Assembly: GCA_964397995.1 (NCBI GenBank)
Contig: CAYNLG010000026.1
Coordinates: 1 to 42,509 of the forward strand
Direction: 5' to 3'
Length of the DNA stretch: 42,509 nt
Source of the DNA: CAYNLG01 sp964397995
GTDB lineage: Bacteria; Planctomycetota; Phycisphaerae; FEN-1346
The notes under the pieces are model-generated. The model saw only the letters and a program-made list of their open reading frames with translations, was not told the origin of the DNA and did not search any database. A program made the translations under genes and the position numbers. Position 1 is the stretch's first letter. Each line of letters starts with the position of its first letter. Below are positions 14,683-23,046 of the stretch, piece after piece.

Positions 14683-17247
14683 CTACCCGCCCTGCCCCGC
14701 GAAGGCCATCCAGCAGAGCCACGTGGCCCCGAGCGCCAGGCCCCCCGCGAGCAGGTCGTCGGCCATGATCCCCCACGCCCCGGGGAGCCGCTCCGCCTGC
14801 CGCACCGGCGGGGGCTTCACGATGTCGAAGACCCGGAACCACGCCAGGGCCGCCAGCCCCGCCGCCCACGGGCTCGCCACCCCCGGCAGCCACATCGCGA
14901 GCGACGCGACCACCTGGCCCACGACCTCGTCCCAGATGAACCAGCGGGGGTCCTTGCGGTCGGTCACGCGGCCGCACGCCCAGCCCGCCCAGATACCGAG
15001 GGCCGCCGCCACCACCGCCACGAGCCCCGCGCCCCAGAGCGGGAGGCCGAGGTACGCCCCGAGGACCATCAGGCCCGCCGTGACGATGGACCCGTAGGTG
15101 CCGGTCGGCCCCGGCAGGAAACCCAGGCCGCCGAGGGTGCCGACGAGGACGGCCGTGCGCCCGAGCGGCGGGTGGTGCTTGCGGTCCTCCTCCCACTTGC
15201 GGCGGAGGCTGATGGGGCCGTTGAAGAGGGCGTTGAAGGCGGCGTACTCCAGCAGCGCCCCGCGTTCGCCGAAGACCGGGACGATGCCCGTCGCGTGCGT
15301 CGCCCACCGGGCCGCCAGGAACCGCGAAAGCGTCGGGTACGACTTCACCATCTGGATCGGGAACCCCAGGTACCCGATGTACTTCCAGTAGCTGATGACG
15401 ACAGCCCAGGAATAGTTCTTCCAGTCGCGTTTCCAGAGGGCCAGACCCGTCGCGTAGAGGCCCCGCGTGATGGACCCCGGCGAGATCGGCGTCACCTGGA
15501 ACAGGACCATGGTTACGCCGAAGATCAGGCCGGCGTCCACAGCGTCGCCGGCGTACCGGTCGGCCAGCCACGCCCCCACGAGCACCGAGACGATCTGCGT
15601 CACCGGGATCGTGGCCGCGTGCACCACCATGCTCCAGAGGTAGGTCTGGATGTACGGCTCCTTGACCCGGCCGCGCACAGCTCGGGCCTCCTCCGCGTCC
15701 ATGATGCCCTCGGCCTCGCCCTCGTCGATCATGTCGAGGAGCCACTGCTCGCGGTACGCCTGGACCGCGAAGAGCTTGATCGGCCGCAGGAAGATGTACC
15801 GGAAGACGTCCCACGCGAACCGGGGGCTCGTGACGAACCGGTGCCACCCCGCCGGGAGGACCCCGAGCGGCACCTGGAGCCAGAAGAGGACGGGATGGCG
15901 CATCAGGGCGTCCACCCGGCCCGCCGTGACGCGCTTCTTCCGGTGCCAATCGATCAGGATCTCCGCCTGCCGCGCGCGGAAGGCCCGGCACAGGTAGCCG
16001 GCGCTCGTCAGCATCGCCCCCCAGTGAGCGCGGTGGGCAGCGCTGCCGATCAGCTTCCGGAGCCACGGGCCGAGCAGCGGAATCAGGCCCAGCAGGACCA
16101 CGAGCCACGTCGCCACGGGGCTGCGCCGGAAGCGGTCGGCCGTCTCCAGGTCCATCGTTCCGCGCGCCCGCCAGCTCCGGACCCAGCCCTTGGCCGCCTG
16201 CGTCCACAGCCGCCCGTCCCAGAGCAGGCGCACGTGGTTGCGGGCGGCGTCGAGCTGGCTCCCGTGGTAGGCCCGCTCGACGCGGTGCAGCTCGGCGATG
16301 GCCCCGCCGAGGTCGGTGAACTCCGCGGCATGGCGGGCGACGTACGCCGAGAGCCGGTCGAGGTCGCCGCAGTCGAACTGGACGACCCGCCCGGCCCCCA
16401 GGCCCCGGCCAATCAGGAGGACGTCGCCCGGGCTCATCGGCAGGATGGGCAGCAGCGCCAGGCCCGCCCCGAAGTCCACCGCCACCAGCCCCGCCGCCGG
16501 GTCCTCGTCCGTGCCGCGCCGCTTCAGCACGTTCGGCTGGCTCTTCATCGTCCACCACTCGTACTGGCGGGCGAACTCGGGGGCCCCGACCTCGTGGAAG
16601 AGCGCGACCATCTCCCGCATGAAGTGCCGCTTGGCCGTGTACTCCGTCTCCCGCGACGGCGTCCCTTCGTGCTTCCGCAGGAACAGGCCCTCGTCCACCT
16701 CCAGGCGCCAGACGCGCCCGTCGACCCACTCCAGGACCTCGCCCATCGTCCCGAGGCCCGGCTCGTAGAAGGTCGCGTGCACGTCCACCACCGCCTCTTC
16801 CGAGCCGAACCGGACCTTGGCGGCGCGGCGAATGACCTTCTGCCACAGCGCGGCCGCACGGACCGCGTCGGCGTTGCCCTGGAGGCCGAACGGGGCCTGG
16901 AACCCCAGGCCGTAGATCGTGTTGCGGAACCAGCGGCCGAACCCCGACCACGGGACGAAGAGCTTCAGCGCGTAGACCTGGCCCACCTGGAGCGGCACCT
17001 GGCCGCGCGTGTCGCTGTCGAAACTCTCGAGCCGGGCCCGGTAGACCTGGCCGGCGAACCCGCCGCCCACGTACGCTTCGAGCTCGAACGTGGCGCGGCA
17101 CTTCCAGACGGGGGCGACGCCGGTCAAGGGGAGCGTCAGGCGCCGGCCGGGCTCGTAGCGGGTGATGCGGCGCGGCCGGTGGAGGCCCTGGTCGTCGGCC
17201 TCGCTCGCCAGCCGCAGGCAGACCTCGCTGCTGTACGCGTCGCTCAC
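14683..17247 (-). CDS. Fusion: protein-kinase-like domain, membrane region, C-terminal phosphatidylglycerophosphatase A (PgpA)
   Basis: 854 residues from GTG 17247; the frame is open to 17553, but a promoter at 17327-17299 supports the shorter start. Residues 55-262 have kinase-like marks: Gly-rich loop VGGGFAGQVY (60-69), ALKL with K95, KSQPNVL with N239, and VAVDFGAG with D258. The usual catalytic-loop Asp is not obvious. Several hydrophobic segments follow (about 365-385, 555-580, 595-650). Residues about 700-854 match PgpA: FLPGPTGTYGS, FIWDEVVGQ, WFRVFDIVKPPPV and MADDLLAGG. PgpA removes phosphate from phosphatidylglycerol phosphate, and pgsA faces this gene. Free-standing PgpA is about 160 residues, so the 700-residue N-terminus is unusual. 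PgpA part is confident; the kinase-like reading is by motif only. Confidence 0.75.
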   Translation of the reverse strand: MSDAYSSEVCLRLASEADDQGLHRPRRITRYEPGRRLTLPLTGVAPVWKCRATFELEAYVGGGFAGQVYRARLESFDSDTRGQVPLQVGQVYALKLFVPWSGFGRWFRNTIYGLGFQAPFGLQGNADAVRAAALWQKVIRRAAKVRFGSEEAVVDVHATFYEPGLGTMGEVLEWVDGRVWRLEVDEGLFLRKHEGTPSRETEYTAKRHFMREMVALFHEVGAPEFARQYEWWTMKSQPNVLKRRGTDEDPAAGLVAVDFGAGLALLPILPMSPGDVLLIGRGLGAGRVVQFDCGDLDRLSAYVARHAAEFTDLGGAIAELHRVERAYHGSQLDAARNHVRLLWDGRLWTQAAKGWVRSWRARGTMDLETADRFRRSPVATWLVVLLGLIPLLGPWLRKLIGSAAHRAHWGAMLTSAGYLCRAFRARQAEILIDWHRKKRVTAGRVDALMRHPVLFWLQVPLGVLPAGWHRFVTSPRFAWDVFRYIFLRPIKLFAVQAYREQWLLDMIDEGEAEGIMDAEEARAVRGRVKEPYIQTYLWSMVVHAATIPVTQIVSVLVGAWLADRYAGDAVDAGLIFGVTMVLFQVTPISPGSITRGLYATGLALWKRDWKNYSWAVVISYWKYIGYLGFPIQMVKSYPTLSRFLAARWATHATGIVPVFGERGALLEYAAFNALFNGPISLRRKWEEDRKHHPPLGRTAVLVGTLGGLGFLPGPTGTYGSIVTAGLMVLGAYLGLPLWGAGLVAVVAAALGIWAGWACGRVTDRKDPRWFIWDEVVGQVVASLAMWLPGVASPWAAGLAALAWFRVFDIVKPPPVRQAERLPGAWGIMADDLLAGGLALGATWLCWMAFAGQGG

Positions 17248-17298
17248 GCTTGGGATCCGTCCGGAGTCGTGGGGCGCGCCGGGCGGCGCGGCGGGCGT

Positions 17299-17327
17299 AC
17301 TATGGCGGCTCCGCCCGGGCTGAGCAA
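17299..17327 (-). promoter_or_regulatory. Promoter of the PgpA fusion gene
   Basis: Minus strand TTGCTC (17327-17322), 17-bp spacer, CATAGT (17304-17299). The predicted start near 17292 leaves about 45 nt before the GTG at 17247. Confidence 0.4.
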
Positions 17328-17367
17328 GCGCAAATCGCCCCGCCGGGCAGGCGTCCGCCATCGCACA

Positions 17368-17397
17368 GGGGGCGCCGGTCGCGACGCCGGCGCCCCC
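17368..17397. repeat. Strong inverted repeat in the divergent gap between PgpA fusion and phoH
   Basis: GGGGGCGCCGG (17368-17378) pairs perfectly with CCGGCGCCCCC (17387-17397) over an 8-nt loop. It lies upstream of both divergent promoters, with no T tract. The remainder of the 426-bp gap (17248-17673) holds only the two promoters. Confidence 0.5.
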
Positions 17398-17603
17398 AAG
17401 ACGTCCCGCGTCCGCCCGTACGAAGGCTGGCATGACACCCAGTCGGAGGGCCGAGCCGCCGGGGCCGCCCACGGGGGCGGCCGCAATCCAAGATGAGCGC
17501 GGCGGTGCGGCGCAAAGCGGCGGCGCAGCTCTCACGTATCCTATATGCCACACATTACGCCCGAAGGCAAATCGTATGACTCACAGCAAACACGCCCCGC
17601 CCC

Positions 17604-17632
17604 TTGAACCGCCCCCCGGCCGCCGCTAGCAT
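17604..17632 (+). promoter_or_regulatory. Promoter of phoH
   Basis: TTGAAC (17604-17609), 17-bp spacer, TAGCAT (17627-17632). Predicted transcript start is near 17639, giving a leader of about 35 nt with AAGGAG at 17663-17668. Confidence 0.55.
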
Positions 17633-17673
17633 ACCCCTCTTCGCGAACCGTGCCGCGCCCGCAAGGAGCCCCC

Positions 17674-18990
17674 ATGGCCAAGAAATCTTTCGTGCTCGAC
17701 ACCAACGTCCTGCTTCACGACCCGGGCGCCCTGACGGCGTTCGCCGACAACGAGGTCGTCCTGCCCTTCCAGGTCATCGAGGAGCTCGACCGCTTCAAGA
17801 AGGGCTCCGACGAGATCAGCCAGCACGCCCGCCAGGCCATCCGCTTCCTCGACCGTCTGCGCCAGGCCGGCCGCCTCGCCGAGGGCGTGCCCATCGAGCA
17901 GACGGGCGGCACGCTGCGCGTCGTCATGGACGACCGCCGGCCCGTCCACCCGCTGCTGGAGGGCGGGACGGCGGACGACCGGATCATCGGCGTCGCCTAC
18001 CGCCTCCACCAGGAGGGCACACCCACCACGTTCGTCTCCAAGGACATCAACGCCCGCATCAAGAGCGACGCCGTCGGCCTCCGCACCATGGACTTCGAGA
18101 AATCCAAGGTCGACTTCAGCCAGATCTACCTCGGCTACCGCAAGGAGACGGTCGACCGCCCGACCATCGACCGCCTGGAGAAGGACCACCAGGTCGCCCC
18201 GCCGCTCGACGACCTCCTGCCGAACGAGTTCCTCATTCTCACCGACGCCGAGGACGAGAGCCACCGCGCCGTCGGCCGCTTCGACGAGAAGACCGGCCGC
18301 CTCGTCGCCCTCCGCTACGGCGCCAACACCTACCAGAACGTCTCGGCCCGCAACCTGCAGCAGCAGATGGCCATCGAGTTGCTGATGCTCGACGAGGTCC
18401 GCATGGTCACCCTGATGGGCCCCGCCGGCACCGGCAAGACGCTGCTCGCCATCGCGTGCGGCATGCAGAAGGTGCTCGGCGAGAAGAAGTACGAGAAGCT
18501 GCTGGTGTCGCGGCCGATCATCCCCTTCGGCCAGGACATCGGCTACCTGCCCGGGGCCAAGGAGGACAAGCTCTACCAGTGGATGCAGCCGATCTTCGAC
18601 AACCTGGCCTACATCCTGCGGACGAAGAAGTCGGGCGGCAACGGGGGGATGGACGAAAAGATCGAGGCCCTCCTCGATGCCGGCTCCATCGAGCTCGAGG
18701 CCCTGACCTACATCCGCGGCCGCAGCATCCCCGACCAGTTCATCATCGTCGACGAGGCCCAGAACCTCACGCCCCGCGAGGTCAAGACCGTCGCCAGCCG
18801 CGTCGGCGAGGATTCCAAGCTCATCCTGACCGGCGACCCGTACCAGATCGACAACCCGTACCTGGACTCCAGCTCCAACGGCCTCTCCTACGCCGCCGAA
18901 CGCATGAAGGGCCTGGGCCTAGTGGGCCACGTGATGCTGGCGACCAGCGAACGGAGCGAACTGGCGAGCCTGGCCGCGCAACGGCTTTGA
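17674..18990 (+). CDS. PIN domain-PhoH family ATPase
   Basis: 438 residues from ATG 17674, five bases after AAGGAG. N-terminal PIN nuclease domain (about 1-145): FVLDTNVLLHDP with the first acidic residue, VIEELDRFKKG, and DDRIIGVAY with TFVSKDINARIK. C-terminal PhoH ATPase (about 220-438): Walker A GPAGTGKT near residue 249, VSRPIIPFGQDIGYLPG, Walker B FIIVDEAQNLTPRE and LTGDPYQID. Proteins of this PhoH2/YlaK-like layout couple RNA unwinding to RNA cleavage, which is known for a few members only. It has its own promoter and is followed by a tRNA-binding protein. Confidence 0.9.
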   Translation: MAKKSFVLDTNVLLHDPGALTAFADNEVVLPFQVIEELDRFKKGSDEISQHARQAIRFLDRLRQAGRLAEGVPIEQTGGTLRVVMDDRRPVHPLLEGGTADDRIIGVAYRLHQEGTPTTFVSKDINARIKSDAVGLRTMDFEKSKVDFSQIYLGYRKETVDRPTIDRLEKDHQVAPPLDDLLPNEFLILTDAEDESHRAVGRFDEKTGRLVALRYGANTYQNVSARNLQQQMAIELLMLDEVRMVTLMGPAGTGKTLLAIACGMQKVLGEKKYEKLLVSRPIIPFGQDIGYLPGAKEDKLYQWMQPIFDNLAYILRTKKSGGNGGMDEKIEALLDAGSIELEALTYIRGRSIPDQFIIVDEAQNLTPREVKTVASRVGEDSKLILTGDPYQIDNPYLDSSSNGLSYAAERMKGLGLVGHVMLATSERSELASLAAQRL

Positions 18991-19002
18991 AATATTGTTA
19001 GC

Positions 19003-19020
19003 CGCGGCGCTTGCGCCGCG
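19003..19020 (+). repeat. GC hairpin after phoH
   Basis: CGCGGCGC (19003-19010) pairs with GCGCCGCG (19013-19020). No U tract follows, so a terminator role is doubtful; it might shape the end of the phoH message or a processing site before the next gene. Confidence 0.3.
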
Positions 19021-19043
19021 CGCCTACGAAAGGAGTGCCCCCC

Positions 19044-19379
19044 ATGTCCGAAACCATCAGCATCCAGGACTTCGCCCGCCTCGACCTCCGCGTCGGCAAG
19101 GTCACCGGCGTTGCCGACCACCCCGCCGCCGACAAGCTCTACGTCCTCCAGGTCGACCTCGGCCCGGAACTCGGCCAGCGGCAACTCGTGGCCGGCCTCA
19201 AGCCCTACATGACCCCCGACGCCCTCGAAGGCAAGACGATCATCGTGGTGGCGAACCTGGAGCCGGCCCAGCTGCGCGGCGTCGAGAGCCAGGGGATGCT
19301 GCTGGCGGCCCAAGACGGCGACCGCGTCGTCTGCCTGACTACCGCCGAGCCCGTGAGCCCCGGCAGCGGCATCCGCTGA
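19044..19379 (+). CDS. Stand-alone tRNA-binding OB-fold protein (MetRS C-terminal/CsaA type)
   Basis: 111 residues from ATG 19044, after AAAGGAG. Matches the tRNA-binding domain found at the C-terminus of MetRS and in free CsaA-like proteins: IQDFARLDLRVGKVTGVADHP, ADKLYVLQVDLG, RQLVAGLKPYM and VVANLEPAQLRGVESQGMLLA. Domains of this type bind the outer corner of tRNA and dimerise. It may serve as a detached beta part of methionyl-tRNA synthetase or act as a CsaA-like chaperone; metG is not in the window. It lies 53 bp after phoH on the same strand. Confidence 0.88.
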   Translation: MSETISIQDFARLDLRVGKVTGVADHPAADKLYVLQVDLGPELGQRQLVAGLKPYMTPDALEGKTIIVVANLEPAQLRGVESQGMLLAAQDGDRVVCLTTAEPVSPGSGIR

Positions 19380-19430
19380 GGCCGTCGGCCGCCGCCAACT
19401 TGGAAGCGTCCCGGCACGCCGCCCGTGCGC

Positions 19431-20405
19431 TCAGTGCGCGCCGCCCGTGGCGATCACGTACGCCGCGAACCCCAGGTAGCAGGCCACCAGGATCGCCCCT
19501 TCCCACCGCGCGACGCGCGACCCCGTCCGCGCAAACGGGACGAGCACCAGCATCAGGACGATCATCATCGGGAGCTTGACGTAGCGGGCCGCCGGGGCGA
19601 TACCCTCGATCGGCCGCAGCGTCGACGCCGCACCCAGCACGCACGCCGTGTTGAACAGGCAGCTTCCGACGGCGTTGCCGACGGCGATGTCACCCTCCTT
19701 GCGCCGCGCCGCGATGATGCTCGTGGCGAGTTCCGGGGCGGTCGTCAGCAGCGCGACGAGCGTCGCCCCGACGGTGAGCTGGGTAACCCCCGCCGCCGCC
19801 GCGAGCGCCGTCGCCCCGCTCACCAGCAGGTACCCGCCGCTGGCGAGCACGGCCACGCCCAAGACCACCAGCGTCACGTCCCGCGTCGGCTTGACGGGCG
19901 TCTTGACGAGCTCCGGGGGCAACTCCGCGTCCGCCGCCGTCACCTCCTTGGCCGTCTGGACCGAGTAGACGATGAACGTCGCCAGGATGAGCAGCAGGAC
20001 CGCGCCCTCGAAACGGCTCAGGTCGCCGTTCAGGACGAACACGAACAGCACCAGTTGCACGAGGATGGTGATGGGCACCTCGCGCCGCCACGTCGACCGC
20101 TGGACCAGCAGCGGCGAGACCAGGGCGCTGGCGCCGATGATCAGGCCGATGTTCGCGACGTTCGCCCCGATGACGTCGCCCACGGCCACGTCCGGCGCCC
20201 CCGTCAGGTTGGCCACCAGCCCGACCACCAGTTCCGGGGCGCTGGTGGCGAACGCGACCACCGTCAGGCCGATGACCATCGGCCGGATGTGGGCCGCCCG
20301 CGCGAGCGACGCCGACCCCCTCACGAGCCACTCGGCCCCGAGGTAGAGCATCGGCAGGGCCACCACCAGCATCCCGATGCTCAGGGGCAATCCGTCGGCG
20401 GGCAT
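19431..20405 (-). CDS. CaCA-family sodium/calcium antiporter (YrbG-like)
   Basis: 324 residues if started at ATG 20405, which has GGAGG eight bases upstream; an ATG at 20426 has no ribosome site. About ten membrane segments in two inverted halves. The two alpha repeats are visible: VVAFATSAPELVVGL with GDVIGANVANIGLI, and LVALLTTAPELATSI with GDIAVGNAVGSCLFNT. The acidic residues that bind cations are the Glu in SAPEL and TAPEL. These proteins exchange Ca2+ for Na+ or H+ across the inner membrane. The second repeat has TT where TS is common. No operon partner. Confidence 0.9.
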   Translation of the reverse strand: MPADGLPLSIGMLVVALPMLYLGAEWLVRGSASLARAAHIRPMVIGLTVVAFATSAPELVVGLVANLTGAPDVAVGDVIGANVANIGLIIGASALVSPLLVQRSTWRREVPITILVQLVLFVFVLNGDLSRFEGAVLLLILATFIVYSVQTAKEVTAADAELPPELVKTPVKPTRDVTLVVLGVAVLASGGYLLVSGATALAAAAGVTQLTVGATLVALLTTAPELATSIIAARRKEGDIAVGNAVGSCLFNTACVLGAASTLRPIEGIAPAARYVKLPMMIVLMLVLVPFARTGSRVARWEGAILVACYLGFAAYVIATGGAH

Positions 20406-20519
20406 ACGCGGGGCCTCCAGGGTCATGGAAGGACTGCGAGTCTAGCGGCCGCCCGGGCGCCGTGCAACGCGAATCGCCCATCCCCCCTGCCGGCGCGCGG
20501 ACGGGGCTCGCCTTTCCGG

Positions 20520-20549
20520 TTGTGGCCCGGCGGCCGACCGGGGTAGAAT
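20520..20549 (+). promoter_or_regulatory. Promoter of lpxB, likely leaderless
   Basis: TTGTGG (20520-20525), 18-bp spacer, TAGAAT (20544-20549), then six bases to the lpxB ATG and no Shine-Dalgarno. Confidence 0.45.
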
Positions 20550-20555
20550 CGGCGC

Positions 20556-21740
20556 ATGGCATCCCCGCGGGTTTTCATCAGCGCCGGCGAGGCGAGCGGC
20601 GACCTCCACGGCGCCACGCTCGCCCGGGCCCTGCGCCGCCTCGACCCGGCGGTGGACCTGGCCGGCCTGGGCGGCCCCCGCATGGCCGCCGCCGGCGTCC
20701 GCCTCCACGCCGACACAACGGCCTTTGGCGTCATCGGCGTCGCCCCCATCTTCGGTGCCGTCGGCCGCTACCTCCACCTCTGGGGCCGCGCCGACCGCTT
20801 CCTCGCCTCTTGGCGGCCCGACGTGGCTGTCACGATCGACTGTCCCGGCTGGCACTTCCTGCTGGCGAGTCGCCTGCGGGCGCGGCAAATCCCGACCGTC
20901 TGGTACGTCCCGCCCCAGCTCTGGGCCTGGGCCCCCTGGCGCGTCCGGAAGCTCCGCCGCCGTTTCGCCCACGTCGCCTGCGTCCTGCCCCACGAACAGC
21001 AGTTCTTCGAGGCCGCCGGCGTCCCGTGCACCTTCGTCGGCCACCCCGTGCTCGACCACCTGCGGGCTTGGGAACCGGACGCGGCCTTCATCCGCTCGCT
21101 GCGGCGGGAGCCCACGGACACGCTCGTCGCCCTCCTGCCCGGCAGCCGGAAGCAAGAGGTGGCCGAGCTCCTGAGGCGCGAGGCGGCCGTGGCCCAGGTG
21201 GCGGCCGGCGGGCGCGACGACGTCCGCTTTGTCGTCCCCCTGGCCGACGCGAGCCACCGCGCCTGGGCCGCCCCCGCCCTCGCCGAGACCGGCCTGGAGG
21301 CCCGCGTCGTCGTCGGCCGCACCCACGAGGTCCAGAAAGCCGCCGACCTGGCCCTCGTCGCCTCCGGCACCGCGACGCTGGAACTGGCGTATTACGGCAC
21401 CCCGATGGTCGTCTTCTACAATGTGGGCCGCATCGAGTGGAACCTGCTCGGCCGCTGGCTGCTCCGGACGCCGTATGTGAGCCTGCCGAACGTGCTGGCT
21501 GGGCGGCCCATCGTGCGGGAGTTCTGGCGCCGCGGCGCCCCGGCCGCCCCAGAGATCGACACCGTGCGGGGCCTGCTGCGCGACGAGGCGGCCCGGGCGC
21601 GGATGCGCGACGCCCTGCTCGCCATCCGCAGCGAGGTCGACCGGCCCGATGCCGGCGCCAATGCCGCCCGCATCGTCCTGGAGCACGCGGGCCGCGCGGT
21701 GCCCCCGCCGCCGGCGTGGCGGCCGGGGTTTGCGATGTGA
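20556..21740 (+). CDS. lpxB: Lipid-A-disaccharide synthase
   Basis: 394 residues, typical length. Family landmarks: VFISAGEASGDLHGA at the start, GLGGPRM, DCPGWHFLLA, YVPPQLWAWAPWR, FVGHPVLDHL, LLPGSRKQEV and SGTATLELAYYGTPMVVFY. It joins UDP-2,3-diacylglucosamine to lipid X to form the lipid A disaccharide at the inner membrane. With kdsA 10 kb away, it indicates an LPS-bearing outer membrane. The gene stands alone and faces the zinc-ribbon gene. Confidence 0.95.
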   Translation: MASPRVFISAGEASGDLHGATLARALRRLDPAVDLAGLGGPRMAAAGVRLHADTTAFGVIGVAPIFGAVGRYLHLWGRADRFLASWRPDVAVTIDCPGWHFLLASRLRARQIPTVWYVPPQLWAWAPWRVRKLRRRFAHVACVLPHEQQFFEAAGVPCTFVGHPVLDHLRAWEPDAAFIRSLRREPTDTLVALLPGSRKQEVAELLRREAAVAQVAAGGRDDVRFVVPLADASHRAWAAPALAETGLEARVVVGRTHEVQKAADLALVASGTATLELAYYGTPMVVFYNVGRIEWNLLGRWLLRTPYVSLPNVLAGRPIVREFWRRGAPAAPEIDTVRGLLRDEAARARMRDALLAIRSEVDRPDAGANAARIVLEHAGRAVPPPPAWRPGFAM

Positions 21741-21765
21741 CCCGGCCGCACGGGGGGGCCGCCCG

Positions 21766-22872
21766 TCAGGGCTGGGCCACCGCCTGGACGTGGGCATCGA
21801 CGTTCGCGATCAGCGACCGCGGCGCCTTCTCGTACCGAACCTCCAGCTCCGCCGTCTCGCCCGGCAGCACCGTCTTGATGACCTCGTCGCGGACGGCGCT
21901 GACGACCCCGCGGCTCCCGTCGTACAGGACCGCGCTGACCTCGAACCGGCCGACCGGGTGCGGGCTCGTGTTCATCACCGGGATATTGATCCACCCGGTC
22001 GTGTCGAACCCGCCGGCGTCCGGCTTCGCCCACGGCACGTCGGTCATCTCGCACTGGACCGGCGTCCCCTGGACCAGCGTCGGGTCCACCGTGTGGTCCG
22101 GGTACCACGTCTTGGCCTTGGCGAGCGGGTCGTGCTCCCAGACGGCCACGTAAGGGACGTCCTCGCCAGGCTCGAGGCGGCGGATGAAGGCGTAGGCGGT
22201 GCCGATGGATTCCTCGTCGTCGCCGAAGACGTGCACGCGGATCTGCAGCCCCACCACCGGCTGGCCGGAGCGGTTCGCGACCCGCCCCGCCACGTAGCTC
22301 GTGGTATCGTTTTTGTACCCGTGGAGCATCCGCCCGACCGTGACCGGAATGGCCGCGTCCTGCGGGGTGACCGGCGCCGGCACCCCCGGCTGGGCCGTGA
22401 CGCCGCCCTCCGGCGGGGCCACCGTGGCGCCCTGCTCCACAGGGTCGCCGTAGCGGTTGTAGACGCGCGTCGTGGTGTCGAGGTAGGTGGGCCCGGTCGG
22501 GCCGGGCGGCGGCTCGGGCGCCAGGGCCTCCTCGGGCGGCCGCTGCCCCGGGCCGTAGACGTACGCGATGCCCGCGATGGCCGCTCCCAGCCCGATGACC
22601 AGCACCACCCCCCAGACGATGGCCACGTTCTTGCTCTTGAGGCCGCCCGGCGCGACCGGCGTGTGCAGCCGGGCCCGGACGGGCTTGCGGAGGCGGTCGG
22701 CCCCGCCCAATTCCTCGAGGGCGGCCTTGGCGTCTTCGGCGGCCGGCGCCTGGAACCGAACCCGCTGGCCGCAGTGCGGACACGCCACCGCCTGCCCGAA
22801 GTGGGCCCGCAGAATCTGGAACCCTTGGCCGCACGCCCCGCACTGGACTTGGACCGACTCGCGGTCTGCCAT
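21766..22872 (-). CDS. Zinc-ribbon, single-pass membrane protein with exported C-terminal domain
   Basis: 368 residues from ATG 22872 with GGAGGG seven bases before it. A zinc ribbon (C11-x2-C14 and C31-x2-C34) starts the protein, in the MJ0042 / DUF3426 style. A Pro/Ala linker leads to one transmembrane helix (about 83-107). After it comes a proline-rich spacer and a beta-rich domain from about 190: YVAGRVANRSGQPVVGLQI and INIPVMNTSPHPVGRFEVSAVLYDG, which resembles FxLYD-type domains that describe tethered beta sandwiches. The ribbon would be cytoplasmic and the beta domain outside. Function unknown; it could sense or tether envelope parts. Confidence 0.6.
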   Translation of the reverse strand: MADRESVQVQCGACGQGFQILRAHFGQAVACPHCGQRVRFQAPAAEDAKAALEELGGADRLRKPVRARLHTPVAPGGLKSKNVAIVWGVVLVIGLGAAIAGIAYVYGPGQRPPEEALAPEPPPGPTGPTYLDTTTRVYNRYGDPVEQGATVAPPEGGVTAQPGVPAPVTPQDAAIPVTVGRMLHGYKNDTTSYVAGRVANRSGQPVVGLQIRVHVFGDDEESIGTAYAFIRRLEPGEDVPYVAVWEHDPLAKAKTWYPDHTVDPTLVQGTPVQCEMTDVPWAKPDAGGFDTTGWINIPVMNTSPHPVGRFEVSAVLYDGSRGVVSAVRDEVIKTVLPGETAELEVRYEKAPRSLIANVDAHVQAVAQP

Positions 22873-23034
22873 CGTCTCGCCCTCCATCCACCGGTTGGTA
22901 CGGCCGACATGGAGCCCCGTTGCCGCGAAACCGGCGGCGGCCGGGCCGAATCCGATTCTAACCGGGGGTGGCCATGCGTCAAGCCTTGCCCGCCATTGGC
23001 GCGGCCACAGCATGGATTCGGCCCCGTGGGGGCG

Positions 23035-23040
23035 TATAAT
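23035..23040 (+). promoter_or_regulatory. -10 box of radical SAM-corA operon, likely leaderless
   Basis: A consensus TATAAT ends six bases before the ATG at 23047, with no Shine-Dalgarno. A weak TGGATT lies 16 bp upstream. Confidence 0.4.
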
Positions 23041-23046
23041 GGCGGC

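Noticed and set aside
15172..17496. Long plus-strand frame opposite the PgpA fusion
   Set aside because: Shadow of the minus-strand gene, which alone has recognisable motifs.
19003..19020. Terminator after phoH
   Set aside because: Good stem but no T tract and a tight 2-nt loop; kept only as a hairpin.
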